Position numbers and translations under genes: made by a program
Notes under the pieces: model-generated
Told to the model about the DNA's origin: nothing
Databases searched by the model: none
The model's input: the letters and a program-made list of their open reading frames with translations, nothing else
DNA from: Adiantum capillus-veneris
Lineage: Eukaryota; Streptophyta; Polypodiopsida; Polypodiales; Pteridaceae
Direction of reading: 5' to 3'
NCBI GenBank assembly: GCA_014529385.2
Contig: CM043948.1
Coordinates: 74,794,791 to 74,858,790, forward strand
DNA: 64,000 nt
In this document: positions 33,080-41,963 of the stretch, one piece after another
Numbering within the stretch: the stretch's first letter is position 1
Layout: each line of letters starts with the position of its first letter

Positions 33080-34260
33080 GCTCCCTTTACACAAAGGGAA
33101 TGAGGGACATGTCAGCTCCCTAGCCCAGATGCCCACAAGGTGTACCCAATTCCTATTGGATGGCCTTGGAGGTGGACCAATGAGAATTAGGCTAAAGTAA
33201 ATCTAGTTTAATTTAAAAACACTTAATAAAAGAACCACTAAGAATTAAGCTCTCTAGAAGACTATTGGACAGTCTCCCAAGGGGACCAATGAGCATTCAG
33301 CAGCCCAATGGCTTGCATGATTCCTATTGGCCAGGAGGCAAAGGGGTCCGATGAGAGTTTAGTTGAATTAAATAATTACCTGAAGCTCTCACAAAAGAGG
33401 AAAGGGGAACACATGTCAGAAGGCTATCACTTATGCTGCTTAATTACCATTGGCCAAGCTTGGGGAGGTCCAATAGAATGATAGCAAGAGCAAATAGCAA
33501 AAGGGGTCGACCAAGAGAGAGAGGGGGCTGATTTTTGCAAGGCATTATAACACACACACACTCACACAATCTCATGTGTGAAGTAAAGAAGACTCTCTCT
33601 CCTTCTCAAGCTTTAATGGAAAGCTTACCACCTACTCGAAGCTTGTGAGAAGGGAGGCCTACACCAACAACTCTTGGCTTTGTGATGCAAATCCAACCAA
33701 GAGCCAAGCTTCAATGCATGCTCATCTCCTCTACCATGCTAATTACTAAGCTAAGCTATGCTAATATGAGTGATTATGTGAGGAGATGTACATCTTTCTC
33801 GTAAGAATACTCCTTCTTCCTCTCAATCTACTCTCATACCCTACTAGCTCTCACCATCTTTGAAGGTGTGTGAGGTCTTGGGTCTGAGGGAATTGATGTT
33901 GTGTTTGATAAGTGTTTTGCTTAGTGCATGAAGTTTCCATCTTCATTGCACTAGCTAGTATCGAAGGAACACAAGAAATTGTATTGTAAAATGTCTCTCT
34001 TGATGGGAGAAACCATAATACAGAGTCTTTTGGAGGGGGGACTGGCTCCATGCAAATCCGGTCCTCAACTGTTGTCAATTGCTTAATTTCTCTCTCTTTT
34101 GAAGTATTGTTCATGCTATCTAACTATGGGTTATGCTTTTTGTTGCTCTCTCCACCCAAGCACTCTTGTTAATCTCATTAGGAATCTATTCTAATGAAAT
34201 GCTCACTATGTTCATGCTATTTTCCGCTACACACAAGTTACTAGGACATTAAATGTTACA
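32649..34260. mobile_element. Solo LTR of an unrelated element, ~1.6 kb
   Basis: Starts TGTCATAATATTC and ends AATGTTACA, and is flanked by near-identical 5-bp sites (atctc at 32644-32648, gtctc at 34261-34265). It cleanly splits the copy B coding sequence, which is continuous in A. It has no coding capacity and contains an (AC)n tract at 33027-33078. The strand is undetermined. It could also be a non-LTR insertion, but the TG...CA ends and TSD favour a solo LTR. Confidence 0.65.
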
Positions 34261-35268
34261 GTCTCCTTCTTCGAAAGTAGCAAGACGACAATGCTCATCT
34301 GCGTACTTCTTATATCGATCTTGAGCTTGCTTAACATTCTGTCGAGCAACTCGAAGCATGTCAAAATGGTCTTATGGAAAAAATCCTTCGCTTGTTGTAT
34401 CTTCTCGTTAGCCAACCCCACCGAAACGGGTGATCTAGGTTGAAATCCATATAAAAGCATAAATGGACTAAACCCTGTAGTCACATGCTTTGAACTATTA
34501 TAAGCAAATTCTAATATAGGTAAGCAGTCTTCCCAATTGGTTTGCTTCTTGCTAACGTACGCTCGTAGCATATCCTCTAGCACTTGATTAACTCTTCCGT
34601 TTGACCATCTGTTTCTGGATGATCAGCCATACGTAGATTAAGTTTAGTTTCTAAATTTTGAAACACAGCTCTCCAAAATTGATTATCAAACTTTCGATCT
34701 CTGTCATAATGATGCTAGCTGGAAGACCGTAGAGTTTATATATATGCTCTACAAATAGCCGTGCTAATTCCGATGTCTTAACTGTACTCTTAGTGGGAAT
34801 GAATCGGCCCATCTTTGTGAGACGGTCTACAATTACCCATATGGCATCATGGCCACGATTTGTAGTAGGTAGTCCTAATACAAAATCCATAGAGATACTC
34901 TCCCACTTACATTGTGGAATCTCTAAAGGATGTAAAAGGCCACCTACCTTGAGGTGCTCTGCTTTATTAACTTGGCATTGTTGGCAGTTTAGTACGTACT
35001 CTTGAACATCATGATGTAAGCCCAGACAATAAAATTGCCATCGAACTAAGGCATACATCTTACGAATACCTGGATGACCAGCACTTGGACTATTGTGACA
35101 CTCAAATAAGATTTGGCGCTTAGTTTCTGAGTCCTTTGGCACACATACTCTACCTTTATGGAGTAAGTAGCCATCATCAATGGAAAATTTCTTCCACTCG
35201 CTTAAGCTCTTCCTGAGTAGGGGTGGAGCTCTGTGTGTTGGAGTTTTTATCTGTGCGTGTAGAGACAT
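34261..35268 (-). pseudogene. Chromovirus B integrase
   Basis: The zinc region (HNSPSAGHPGIRKMY...CQQCQVNK) and the start of the DDE core (WESISMDFVLGLPTTNRGHD) are intact between 35268 and 34651. The second Asp region reads SIIMTEIESLIINFG, so the usual S/D-D-R site looks lost. The core C-terminus is at 34227-34583 (NWEDCLPILEFAYNSSKHV, TGFSPFMLLYGFQPRSP) in another frame. Confidence 0.8.
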
Positions 35269-36080
35269 GTGAGAGTGAGGGATCCCTTTTTAAAACTGCA
35301 CTCCACACTTTAGCATATGATTGATCTTGTGCACACTTGCCACGTACTGACTCCAAAAATCCACTCTTTATTTCTGTGAAAGCAAGTGAATTAATCTGAG
35401 GCATCCGACTTAGTGCATCTGCTACTACATTATATCGCCCCTTGCAATATCGTAGCTTGCAATCATAATCTTGAAGGATTTCTGCACATCTAGCTTTACG
35501 GCCCTTTAAGTTCGTTTGAGTAGTAAACCATTTGATACTCTCATGGTCAAAAACTACTTCAAACTCGGCACCATATAAATAGTGTCGCCAGTTTCGTAAA
35601 GCGTGAATTATGGCATAGAGCTCTCTCTCATAGACATAATAATTCTGTTGAGCTCTATCTAACTTTTTACTTTCAAAGGCTATAGGTCTTCCCTCTTGGA
35701 GAAGTACCGCACCAATTGCTTTATCACTAGCATCAGTTTCTACCACAAACGGCTTAAGTGGGTCAACGATTGCTAGGATGGGAACAGTGGCTATAGCTAC
35801 CTTGAGCTGTTCGAAACAACATTTTTGGGCTTCTGCCCAAGAAAAGGTACCTTTTGCTTTAAGTTGATCCGTCATAGGAACAACGATTTTGGCATAATCA
35901 CGGATATACTGTCAATAAAATCCAGCCATGCCTAAAAATACTTGAAGCTCCTCAACCGTGTTGGGATGTGACCATCAAAGAATGGGAGTGACCTTGTCAA
36001 TGTCCATCTTGATGCCAGAATGAGAGATCACATGACCGAGGTAATGTATCTCTGTTTTAAAGAAATCACACTTGCTTTGC
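35177..36080 (-). pseudogene. Chromovirus B RNase H
   Basis: An open frame from 35875 encodes the RT-RNase H connection and RNase H: FVVETDASDKAIGAVLLQ, then YVYERELYAIIHALRNWRHY, FDHESIKWFTTQTNLKGRKA and YCKGRYNVVADALSRMPQ. The catalytic Asp/Glu/Asp pattern of Ty3/gypsy RNase H is visible. Upstream only the thumb end of RT remains before the deletion point at 36085. Confidence 0.85.
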
Positions 36081-36514
36081 TTATAAGACTTCATCTATTA
36101 AATCTGCTTTCTGTAAAGTAGAAAGCTCGGCTGTATATATTAGCGGTGCAAATGATATATTTTTCTCACCAAGCAAAAGCACATGTTTACCATTGGCCAT
36201 AAAGGATAAGGAGTTGTGTTCATAACTAGTGTTCAATGTGTTTCCTAAACCATGCAGCCACTCCCGTCCTAAAACTACATTAGCACGGTCCATGTTCATA
36301 ACTTGGAAGTCAAGGGTCATCGTATGATCTTGAACAATAAGCCCAATCCCTTGAATTACCTTGTCCCATACTTCTTTATCATTCCCAGACAATCTACTCT
36401 ACCACATACTTGTGGGAGCAGGGAGTCTGTGTAAGCTTCAATTTCTTGACTAACTTATAGTTCAAGAAGTTATGAGTTGCACCATCATCCACTAAAATAC
36501 GAACATGTTGGCCG
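36081..36514 (-). pseudogene. Chromovirus B protease
   Basis: Encodes ANVVLGREWLHGLGNTLNTS, the protease C-terminal motif, plus the DDGATHNFLNYK active-site region near 36440-36490, in two frames. It is joined directly to RNase H remnants by the RT deletion. Confidence 0.75.
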
Positions 36515-37764
36515 TTACCACATTGAAGCAGGCACACAACACTTGTGCTTTTCTTCCATATGAAGAACCTCTACAACACGATATTTAGGAGATGAATTTA
36601 ATGTGAGACGTTGCACCGTGTGCATGGCCTTTTCTTTGCCTTGCAAAAGAGGACAATCTTTCTTGTTGTGTTGGTCCGAAAGACATCTAAAACACAAATT
36701 GTGTTTCTTTGCACACTCAAAATCAGCAGTGCTGAGAGACCCACGTGGATTATCTCGTGATTGCTTAGGCTTCTTAGCCTCTTGTGGGTGTGGAGAGGTA
36801 GATTGTCGCTTATTCCTCTTGGAACGTGTGGGAGATCTACCTCGCCATTGGCTCTTAGCCACATTGCTCTTAGCAAAATTATTCTTAGAGTAGGGAACAT
36901 TTCCTTTCCTCTCTTGGTCATCATCATATCTTTGGGCATGAGTGATGGCTTCTTCCAAAGTTATTGGATGTTGGGTCTTGACATGAAGACGATAGTCTTT
37001 GTCAAGATCCCTATTAAAACCTCGTATCTTTTGGAACTCATCTAGACCTTCTAGTTTTAATATGATTGCCCGATACTTCGAAAAGTACTGTGTGAGAGAG
37101 AGGCCAGACATGTAGCATGCATCCCATGCTAACCAATTCTTATCTTCTTCATTGGAGTCCAAAAACTCTTTGAAGAAAGAAGCTTGAAACGTAGCCCCAG
37201 ACAGAGGACAAGCATCTATTGGAAATGTCATCCACCACTTTTATAGGCCTTACCTTTAAGAGAGAGACTTGTTTCCACAGCCGTCTTTATATCCGGGGTG
37301 TGTCTCAATCGATGAATATCACTCCATTTGTGTAAGAACGTATTGACCGCATCCTTGTTGCGATCACGCTCTTCCCCGTGAAACTCAGTAATGGTGATAT
37401 TCTTAAGTAATGCATTGCTACCTTCTACATCTTGTGAAGCACTTGTCTCTTGGACTCCTTGAGTCATGCGAGCTTGGTTCCCTTGGACCGTGCCACTTGT
37501 GGCTCCTTGAGCCGTTTATGAATTCATAAATTTCACAAGCAACTTTGTAAGATTGGTAACATTTGCATTGAGTGCAGAGAGGTTGCGTTCAAGTACGCTT
37601 TGACGATTTTCCAAAGTCTTGAAAGCAGCCATACCTATAAGGCCATGATCTCCTAGATCATCGTCGTCATGCATATTAGTGTCAGCAGCACCCACGGTGC
37701 CCTGATTTTGATCTACGTGCTCAAAATCAAAAGTGTGTGTAGGTGGGATATCCTCACTGGCCAT
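36515..37764 (-). pseudogene. Chromovirus B gag
   Basis: The ATG at 37764 starts MASEDIPPTHTFDFEHVDQN. A coiled-coil-like middle (FKTLENRQSVLERNLSALNA) runs to an in-frame TAA at 37516. The gag core resumes (ITEFHGEERDRNKDAVNTFL) and ends with an Arg/Lys-rich region and the zinc knuckle CFRCLSDQHNKKDC (CX2CX4HX4C). Frame breaks occur near 37230. Copy A reads Leu-Gln where B has the stop. Confidence 0.8.
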
Positions 37765-38380
37765 GGTAAGCACACACTAATGTAAAGAGAGAAAAAAAAA
37801 CGTCAACTTGTACCTTGTGAAATTGAAGTCTCTGTGTTTTGTATGCTCCGTGATTTGCGTCGCATGCGAACCTCACCTTGCGAGAATTATAGCGCTTCTC
37901 GTGTCGTTCGTCGTAAGAACACCTTTGTTGATTCTTCAAAAAAACTCGTCGTTTTTGTGAATGCTTTTGTTCACTTTTGAAGCTACCTCCTTGAGGAAAA
38001 AAGATTTTTTGGAGGAAAACTTGCCTTCCTTCAAGAAGTGAAAAGAAAGGGTGAAACTACCTCCTTGAAGTTTTAAGCTTTCCTTTTCCTTCTAGCTTTC
38101 CTTTCAACACAAGTATGCTATCTTTCCTTTTTAGACACAACAAGGGTTAATAGCTTGATGATAAAGTGTTGGCCTCTTACCCTCATGGGGTGGGTTCAAT
38201 CCTCCTTCATGCAAGGATTAAGCAAGCCTTCCTACGCGCACAGCCAACGACGCCAACGAAAGCCTTCGGAGCCTCGATGCCGTAGAGTTGCTGGTTGAGT
38301 TTACCTTGGTCGTGCCCTCCGCGCGTCACATGCATATGAAACCCGCTTTTCCTCTTCTCCAAAAATAGCTTGGATACCAG
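37765..38380 (-). other. Chromovirus B leader with tRNA-like segment
   Basis: Untranslated leader from the primer-binding site (minus tggtatccaagc, next to the LTR) to the gag ATG. On the plus strand at about 38148-38205 it carries a tRNA-like stretch (tgttggcctcttaccctcat, then gggttcaatcc) matching the better copy near 39987-40040. Confidence 0.6.
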
Positions 38381-38503
38381 TGAAAGGGTAGTGGTAATGT
38401 GTGTGCTAGTCTTCACCCAATTGTGTTATCTTATAGCCTCCCCCTAGCATACACACTGTCCGGTTGTGCCGATAGCCTTGCCCGTAGGACCCATGTCCTT
38501 ACA
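38381..38503 (-). repeat. Chromovirus B 5' LTR
   Basis: 123 bp, same unit as 32081-32203. Confidence 0.88.
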
Positions 38504-38822
38504 GATGTTGGATCTTGACATGCTGTCTGTCTTCGGGGCGTGCACAGGAAACTGTGCCTGCCTTCCTTTTGTTGCACAGCGGAGACATTGCTGTCTGCAG
38601 AACGTGGGAGAGAAGCAATGCATCGCATACACATGCAACCCACTTTTTCCCTTCTCCAAAAATAGCTCGGATACTAGTGAAAGGGCGGTTGTAATGCGTG
38701 TGCTAGTCTCCACCCAATCGTGGTATCTTATAGCCTCCCCCTAGCGTACACACTGTTCAGCCGTGCCGGTAGCCTTGCCCGTAGGACCCATGTCCTTATG
38801 TTGGATGTTGGATCTTGACATG
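38504..38822 (-). repeat. Extra LTR-leader fragment flanked by 19-bp direct repeats
   Basis: The 19-base sequence gatgttggatcttgacatg lies at 38504-38522 and 38804-38822. Between the copies are a fragment of leader, a primer-binding-site-like stretch, and an LTR (38678-38799, lacking its final CA). The 19-mer itself is gag sequence of this family, so the fragment sits in chromovirus A gag. Confidence 0.75.
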
Positions 38823-39603
38823 AAGACGATGGTCTTTGTCAAGACCCCTATTAAAACCCCGTATGTTTTGGAATTCATCTAGACCTTCTAGTTTTAATAT
38901 GATTTCCCGATACTTTGAGAGGTACTGTGTGTGAGAGAGAGAGGCCAGACATGCGGCATGCATCCCATGCTAACCAATTTCTATCTTCTTCATTGGAGTC
39001 CAAAAACTCATTGGAGAAAGAAGCTTGAAACGCAGTCCAAGACGGAGGACGAGCATCTATTGGAAATGTCATCCACCACTTATAGACCTTGCCTTTAAGA
39101 GATAGACTTGTTTCCACAGTTGTCTTTTAATCTGGGGTGTGTCTCAACCTATGAATATCGCTCCGTTTGTGTAAGAGCGTATTGACCGCATTCTTGTTGC
39201 GATCACGCTCTTCCCCGTGAAACTCAGGAATGGTGATATTCTTAAGCGATGCATTGCTACCTTCTGCATCTTCTGAAGGACTTGTCTCTTGGACTCCTTG
39301 AGTCGTGCGAGCTTGGTTTCCTTCAACCGTGCCACTTGTGGCTCCTTGAGCCGTCTGTAAATTCCTAAATTTCACAAGTAGCTCAATAAGATTTGTAACA
39401 TTTGCATTGAGTGCAGAGAGGTTGCGTTCAAGTACGCTTTGGCGATTTTCCAAAGTCTTGAAAGCAGCCATACCTACAAGGCCATGATCTCCTAGATCAT
39501 CATCGTCATGCATATTAGTGGCAGCAACACCCGTGGTGCCCTGATTTTGATCTATGTACTGAAAATCAAAAGTGTACGTAGGTGGGATATCCTCATTGGC
39601 CAT
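38823..39603 (-). pseudogene. Chromovirus A gag N-terminal part
   Basis: The ATG at 39603 starts MANEDIPPTYTFDFQYIDQN, homologous to copy B gag, through FKTLENRQSVLERNLSALNA and EFHGEERDRNKNAVNTLLHK, to a stop at 39127. The core continues in another frame (TSLSLKGKVYKWWMTFPIDA) to about 38875. The C-terminal part of the same gag lies at 31700-32080. Confidence 0.8.
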
Positions 39604-40088
39604 GGTAAACACACATTAATGTAAAGAGAAAAAAAGATGTCAACTTGTACCTTGTAAAGCTTGAAGTCTTTGTGCTTTTTATGCTTGGAGATTTGCGTTA
39701 CATGCGAACCTCGCCTTGCAAAAATTGTAGCGCTTCACGTGTCGTTTGTCGTAATAACACCTTTGTTAATTCTTCACAAAAACTCATCGTTTTTGTGAAG
39801 GCTTTTCTTCATGTGTGAAGCTTCTTCCTTGAAGAAAAATGAATTTTGGAGGAAAGCTTGCCTTCCTCCAAGAAGTGAAAAGAAATGGTGAAACTACTTC
39901 CTTTAAGTTTTAAGCTTTCCTTTTTCTTCTAGCTTTCTTATCAACAAAGTATGCTATTTTTCTTTATAATACACAACAAGGTTGAATAGCTTGGATGGTA
40001 GAGTGTTGGCCTCTTACCCTCATGGGGTGAGTTCAATCCTCCTTCATGCAAGGGTTTAGAGGGCCATCTTACGCCTTAGCAACGGCCA
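39604..40088 (-). other. Chromovirus A leader
   Basis: Untranslated leader homologous to 37765-38380. It contains the tRNA-like segment described separately and ends against a plus-oriented LTR fragment. Confidence 0.6.
39982..40045 (+). repeat. tRNA-like (tRNA-derived) segment in the chromovirus leader
   Basis: tagcttggatggtagag resembles a tRNA D-arm/A box and gagttcaatcc resembles a T-arm/B box, with ctcttac between them in the anticodon-loop position. The spacing is close to that of a tRNA. No complementary acceptor stem was seen, so it is not a functional tRNA gene. A less complete copy lies at 38148-38205. Confidence 0.45.
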
Positions 40089-40496
40089 TTTGCACGGTCG
40101 GACAGTGTGTACGCTAGGGAGAGGCTATAAGATAGCACGGTTGGGTGGAGACTAGCACATGCATTACCACTACCCTTTCATTGGCGTCTTAAGTCGCCTG
40201 TTGTGGAGGGCGTAGGTGGGGCGATCGCTATCTGCCTTCACGCATTGCGCACAGAAAACTGTGCCTGCCTTCTTTTTGCTACACAGCGGAGAGGGGAGAA
40301 TGTCTCCGCACTTAAGAAACGTTTTTCTACGTTCGTTTTTGAGGACGAAAACGATTCTCCAAGGGGGGATTAATGTAAGGACATGGGTCCAATGGCCAAG
40401 GCCACCAACACGGCCGGACAGTGTGTACGCTAGGGGGAGGCTATAAGATAGCACGGTTGGGTAGAGACTAGCACACGCATTACCACCACCCTTTCA
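40089..40496 (+). mobile_element. Plus-oriented mini-element of the chromovirus family
   Basis: A truncated LTR (about 40089-40180) in plus orientation, about 190 bp of internal sequence, and a complete 123-bp LTR (40374-40496). The internal part ends with the gene 3' terminus (ENVSALKKRFSTFVFEDEND, stop) and a polypurine tract (ccaaggggggattaa). The element is thus an LTR-to-LTR derivative deleted for nearly everything. A primer-binding-site-like tggtatcaaagc follows at 40498. Confidence 0.7.
40374..40496 (+). repeat. 123-bp LTR, plus orientation
   Basis: TGTAAGGACATGGGTCC...CTTTCA. Preceded by a polypurine tract and followed by a primer-binding site, so it has features of both a 3' and a 5' LTR. 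Confidence 0.9.
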
Positions 40497-40517
40497 TTGG
40501 TATCAAAGCTATTTTTG

Positions 40518-40640
40518 GGAAAGGGTGGTGGTAATGCGTGTGCTAGTCTCCACTCAACCGTGCTATCTTATAGCCTCTCCCTAGCGTACACACTGTCCGG
40601 CCGTGCCAGTGGCCTTGCTCGTAGGACCCATGTCCTTACA
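40518..40640 (-). repeat. 123-bp LTR in inverted orientation, terminal LTR of chromovirus A
   Basis: Inverted copy of 40374-40496 separated by only 21 bp. Its outer end TTACA abuts the TSD AAAGG (40641-40645) and copia-0 sequence. Confidence 0.88.
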
Positions 40641-41963
40641 AAAGGATTCCTTGAATTGAGTGGGAGTAATGGTGGAGGAAGGTACACTCAAGATCGAGAA
40701 GTTCAACGGCAAAAACTACCAACACAGAAGATGCAAATTGAAGACTACCTCTACCAGAAGGACCTTTATTTGCCAGTAGGCGGTCTTGCAAAGAAGCCCG
40801 CAATGATGGCAGATGAAGCATGGACTGTCCTTGATTGAAAGGCATTAGGAACAATCCGACTAAGCTTGGTGTCAATGGTGGCCTTCAACATTTCGAAGAT
40901 GAAGACCACGAGGACTTGATGAAGTCACTTTACGGCCTCTATGAGAAGCTATCGACATCCAATAAGGTATTTCTCATGAAGCGCTAGTTCAATCTAAAAA
41001 CAGTAGAGAGTGGTTCAGTTGCTGAACATCTAAACGAATTTAACACCAACATAAGTCAACTTCCATCGGTGAAGGTCAATTTCGACGATAAAGTGCAAGC
41101 CCTCCTTATACTATCATCTCTACCGGATAGTTGGGACAGCTTTGTGATGGTTGTAAGTAACTCTGTCTCTGACACAAAGACTCTTAAGTTTGATGATGTT
41201 GTGGGTGTTCTCCTAAGCGAGGAAATGTGAAGGAGAAGCACGGGTGAATCATCAAGTGTTTCACTATCAATGGAAACGAGGGGAAGATCGAAGGAGAGGT
41301 TCAAAAATCAAAATGGTTGTGTCGCTCAAGGCCGAGCAAGTCACACACAAAGTCAATTCTTGAATGTTGGAACTGCGCAAGAAGGGCCAAGTCTAGAAGG
41401 ATTGCTAGTCCAAGAAGAAGAAGGAGTCGGAGTCTCAAGACAACAAGTCAACATCGGAGGCCAATGTGAGAGGTAAAGTAGAGCAAGATTCTCTAATTCT
41501 CTCATGAGATGATGTGTCTAATTCTTGGATAGTAGACTCTGAGGCTTCATTCCATGCGACATTGCACAAGCAACATTTCCAAGATTACACCAAAGGTAAT
41601 TTTAGGTATTTATACTTGGGAGATGATGAAGCTTGTGAAATTATCGACAAAGGTACAATTGTGTCAAAACTGCTAATAAAAATGAATGGAAGCTTAAAGA
41701 TGTTAGACATGTTCCTTCTCTTTGATCTCTAAAGGACAAATGGATGATGAAGGTCACAACGTTGCATTTGGAAACAAACGGTGGAGGATCTCAAAGGGAT
41801 CTTTGATGGTTGCCAAAGGAGAAAAGGTTGGTACACTCTACTTGTGTACTATCACCACACAATCTTCAACTTGTGCAATAGCTACAAAGGTTGACAGTGC
41901 GGTGTGGCACTACTTGGCTTGGGGGGTGATATCATCTAACGAGTGGCCAAAAGTGAGCGAGTG
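40641..41963 (+). pseudogene. Copia-0 gag, protease and GAG-pre-integrase
   Basis: Continuation of the copia element whose LTR and primer-binding site are at 11909-12408. The coding sequence, in shifting frames, reads KIEKFNGKNYQ, MQIEDYLYQKDLYLPVGG, then EHLNEFNTNISQLPSVKVNF and LLILSSLPDSWDSF (gag). Protease follows (SWIVDSEASFHATLHKQ, where Glu replaces the Gly of DSGA), then the pre-integrase region (FGNKRWRISKGSLMVAKGEK, LYLCT) at 41722-41960. It stops at VWHYLAWGVIS, and no integrase or RT was found. Many stops, so this is the oldest layer of the nest. Confidence 0.82.

Larger units (their letters stand above)
32081..38503 (-). mobile_element. Chromovirus B, RT-deleted copy with a solo-LTR insertion
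   Basis: Flanked by 123-bp LTRs at 32081-32203 and 38381-38503, same family as chromovirus A. Minus-strand order: LTR, primer-binding site, leader, gag, protease, RNase H, integrase, chromodomain, LTR. The RT is deleted between 36085 and 36086: the junction cttgctttgcttat/aagacttc lacks about 900 bp present in A. The integrase-chromodomain junction is split by a 1.6-kb solo LTR. It lies in the gag of A. No clean TSD was found, because the right junction is rearranged. Confidence 0.82.
12409..40640 (-). mobile_element. Chromovirus A (Ty3/gypsy), composite, with nested insertions
   Basis: Bounded by 123-bp LTR copies at 12409-12531 and 40518-40640 and by perfect 5-bp TSDs AAAGG (12404-12408 and 40641-40645) in copia-0. 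On the minus strand, order from 5' to 3': LTR, leader with tRNA-like segment, gag (39603 to 38823 and 32080 to 31700), protease, RT, RNase H, integrase, chromodomain, polypurine tract, LTR. It is split by copia-1 at 13810-29149 and by chromovirus B at 32081-38503. Frames are broken in many places. The 5' end is rearranged: a plus-oriented LTR pair (40089-40496) sits next to the terminal LTR. Confidence 0.85.

Noticed and set aside
36603-37045. Plus-strand frames of ~95 residues, also at 31735-32147
   Set aside because: Antisense shadows of the chromovirus gag zinc-knuckle region, which has clear motifs on the minus strand.
39982-40045. Functional tRNA gene
   Set aside because: A and B boxes are plausible but no paired acceptor stem or clean cloverleaf was found.
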